This document shows, one piece after another, positions 4,229 to 6,037 of a stretch of 6,037 bases of DNA (position 1 is the first letter of the stretch; each line of letters opens with the position of its first letter). The DNA lies in the NCBI GenBank assembly GCA_002084435.1, contig NBLG01000034.1:1-6037 (forward strand), read 5' to 3'. Both the position numbers and the translations under genes were made by a program. The notes beneath the pieces were generated by a model. It made no database searches. It saw nothing but the letters and a program-made list of their open reading frames with translations, and was not told the DNA's origin. Origin of the DNA: Tenericutes bacterium 4572_104 (GTDB taxonomy: Bacteria; Bacillota_I; Bacilli_A; Izemoplasmatales; UBA5603).

Positions 4229-6037
4229 CTATTTAATCAGCATCATTTTTCTTGTTAAGATGGATTTGCCGTTAAGTTCCAATGAATAAAAATAAACACC
4301 GGAGTTTAAAGCTGAACCATCAAATGAAATACTGTGATTACCGGCAGCTCTTTGCATATTACCGCTTTCCCAAACTTTTGCTCCAAGAGAGTTGAAAACA
4401 GCTACATTAGCAAAGTTCGCTGTCTGTAATTTGAATTTGATTGCAGTAGAAGGGTTGAAAGGGTTTGGATAATTACCCAATTCATATCCTTTAATCTGTA
4501 TATCATTATCTACAAGGGAGCTGGTAGATGAAGCTTCTACTGTAATATCGTCAATTCCCCATAGAGCAGCTGTGCCGGCACCTGTGCCTGAAGAAGTGTA
4601 ATAGAAAGCAATGTAGATATTGTTGTTTCCGGCAAATTCGGTAGATAGATCAACTGTTTCTTCTTCCCATGTTTGACTATTTTCCTGTACACTGGTATTA
4701 AATGAAGTCCAGTTTGCAGACGAGATGTCTGCTGTATTTCCGCTGTAATTTTTTGATACTTTAACTACAAAAGTAGAACCTTCATATTTTGAGTAAGCTG
4801 AGTACTTTAATTTTAATTTAGCATAATCAGTTGCATTCAAAGCTGGACTGATAAACCAATCTTCACTGGCAGCATCGGCGCCATAACCGTTAATTTCCAA
4901 ATACTGAGAATCTTTTATTCGCCAGTCGTGATCACTGGCTGCACTGTAGATAGTCCAGTCGGCAATAGAGTTATTGTCAAAGTTGATTGATACTAAAGCT
5001 TCCACTAGATGAAAACCTGTAAATTGAACACTGGAATTAGCTTCAATCTCATCATCGTCTGTACTAGTCAGATTATTTACAACTAAAGTGTAGTCAAATT
5101 CTTCAGCTTGAGTATTAGTCGTTAGAGTTACCTCTTTAGCGTTTACTGAAAGATCAGCTGCTGATACAACCAGTCCGGCAATAGTGTAGTTATTGATATT
5201 TTCTGCATTAGCTTCGGTAAGTTCTTTACTGAAAGTAACTTTAACACTGGTAGCAGTAAGAGCTTCTGCTGAATTCATTGCCAGTGAAGGTGCTTCTCCA
5301 CCCCAGATATAGCTAACAAACTCGGGATGATCAATATATGGATTTCTGTTGTGTTGTTTATCAAAAATTCTGTTATTTCTTCTAATTTCCCAGTCGCTGA
5401 CAGGGTCTTGGTTGTTCCACTCTAAAAGAACTGATATTCTACCAATATATGGATTTGAGCCATTATTAACTTGATCGTTTAGCTCCAGCTCAGGCTCGCC
5501 GTTTTCCCCTTCGTAGCGGGTGGCCATGTAGAACATCATTCTGGCAACATCCCCTTTTACTTCGTCCCACGGTTCCCAGGAGTCGCCGTCAACATAACAT
5601 TGGGTCGCACCGTCGGGATCGGTATAGATAGCACCGCCGTTGTCAAAATCGAGGCTTCCTCTCTTGCCGTTTACCGAAACATCGGTAGGGCGCAGGTGGT
5701 GTAGATCTGTACCGGCAGGGGCATTTGTGCTGAAGCCTCCGTGGGATTTGGCCCAGGTGTGCTCTCTGTTCCATTGAGAACTTCCTCCTCCGTGATTGCT
5801 TTTGGGGTAGGACCAGCCTGTATAAAGCAGACGAACATTGTTGCTGTTGTTGGGATCTTCATCTGTGTAACTTAATTGCTCCCAAAGCGAACCGTAACCA
5901 AATTCGTGATGTCCGTCGATTATGTCGTTCAACTTCGATTTTAATTGTTCTCCAGTAAGTCCATCTGTACCGTCATAATAATCTTTAGGCATTCCGGCAG
6001 AAAATAGATTGCTGAAAGCAAAGCAGATGCTTAAAAG
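4229..6037 (-). CDS. Secreted endonuclease I-family nuclease with Ig-like, jelly-roll and T9SS sorting domains (5' end beyond window)
   Basis: An exported non-specific DNA/RNA endonuclease of the EndA/BsnI type (His-Me finger). The first in-window ATG is at 5992, but the frame stays open to 6037 and encodes LLSICFAFSNLFSA before G, a signal-peptide core; the true start is outside. Counting from that internal Met, the nuclease domain spans 1-231: WNREHTW (74-80, with catalytic-type H78), GTDLHHLRPTD and N108 (94-108), GDVARMMFYMATRY (147-160), and NRIFDKQHNRNPYIDHPEF (207-225). About 234-326 resembles an SbsA/Big-type Ig-like domain. About 334-487 is a choice-of-anchor J-like jelly roll (DWFISPAL, WGIDDITVEA). 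About 505-587 is a type IX sorting tail (GNYPNPFNPSTAIKFKL, SGVYFYSL, ending KMMLIK), predicting export through the outer membrane and tail removal. A likely role is scavenging or degrading extracellular nucleic acid. The catalytic core is GC-rich compared with the rest. Confidence 0.92.
   Translation of the reverse strand, partial: LLSICFAFSNLFSAGMPKDYYDGTDGLTGEQLKSKLNDIIDGHHEFGYGSLWEQLSYTDEDPNNSNNVRLLYTGWSYPKSNHGGGSSQWNREHTWAKSHGGFSTNAPAGTDLHHLRPTDVSVNGKRGSLDFDNGGAIYTDPDGATQCYVDGDSWEPWDEVKGDVARMMFYMATRYEGENGEPELELNDQVNNGSNPYIGRISVLLEWNNQDPVSDWEIRRNNRIFDKQHNRNPYIDHPEFVSYIWGGEAPSLAMNSAEALTATSVKVTFSKELTEANAENINNYTIAGLVVSAADLSVNAKEVTLTTNTQAEEFDYTLVVNNLTSTDDDEIEANSSVQFTGFHLVEALVSINFDNNSIADWTIYSAASDHDWRIKDSQYLEINGYGADAASEDWFISPALNATDYAKLKLKYSAYSKYEGSTFVVKVSKNYSGNTADISSANWTSFNTSVQENSQTWEEETVDLSTEFAGNNNIYIAFYYTSSGTGAGTAALWGIDDITVEASSTSSLVDNDIQIKGYELGNYPNPFNPSTAIKFKLQTANFANVAVFNSLGAKVWESGNMQRAAGNHSISFDGSALNSGVYFYSLELNGKSILTRKMMLIK

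Noticed and set aside
5671..5862. Minus-strand open frame inside the nuclease gene
   Set aside because: It is out of frame with the catalytic motifs WNREHTW and GTDLHHLRPTD encoded by the same bases.
1..6037. CRISPR array, tRNA, rRNA or phage/defence module
   Set aside because: I saw no regularly spaced repeats, no tRNA-like arms and no defence-type protein motifs; the nuclease carries export and T9SS signals and so acts outside the cell.

Overview
The window carries five genes, all on the minus strand, in an AT-rich background. In transcription order (right to left) they are: a secreted endonuclease I-type nuclease with a type IX secretion sorting tail (5' end outside the window), an outer-membrane beta-barrel protein, a GNAT-fold acetyltransferase, a small TPR protein, and an M3-family oligoendopeptidase F (3' end outside the window).

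The likely source is a low-GC Gram-negative bacterium of the FCB superphylum (Bacteroidota and relatives). The beta-barrel protein with a terminal aromatic residue shows an outer membrane. The NYPNPFNPST-type tail is characteristic of T9SS cargo in FCB lineages. That wording of the tail is common outside core Bacteroidota, for example in Cloacimonadota-, Marinimicrobia-, Ignavibacteria- or Delongbacteria-like groups, but I cannot assign a phylum from this window. The spacing and strength of AGGA/GGGGA-type ribosome binding sites are ordinary.

Layout: 1-749 PepF N-terminal part; 790-813 perfect palindrome, probable terminator of the TPR gene; 875-1246 TPR protein; 1324-2043 acetyltransferase; 2056-2222 a small non-coding element with about 26-bp imperfect terminal inverted repeats and a possible 6-bp flanking duplication (MITE-like); 2396-2422 terminator of the porin gene; 2451-3809 outer-membrane protein; 3810-4228 its long leader and promoter region plus a strong bidirectional terminator at 4141-4168; 4229-6037 the secreted nuclease.

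The genes look like separate units rather than one pathway. The nuclease and the porin are each closed by their own strong terminator. The acetyltransferase and TPR genes could be co-transcribed. The nuclease probably degrades extracellular nucleic acid for nutrients, and the peptidase degrades peptides in the cytoplasm. I do not see a clearly new multi-gene system. The best leads are the MITE-like element, the GC-rich catalytic core of the nuclease, and the inverted-repeat-rich leader of the porin gene.
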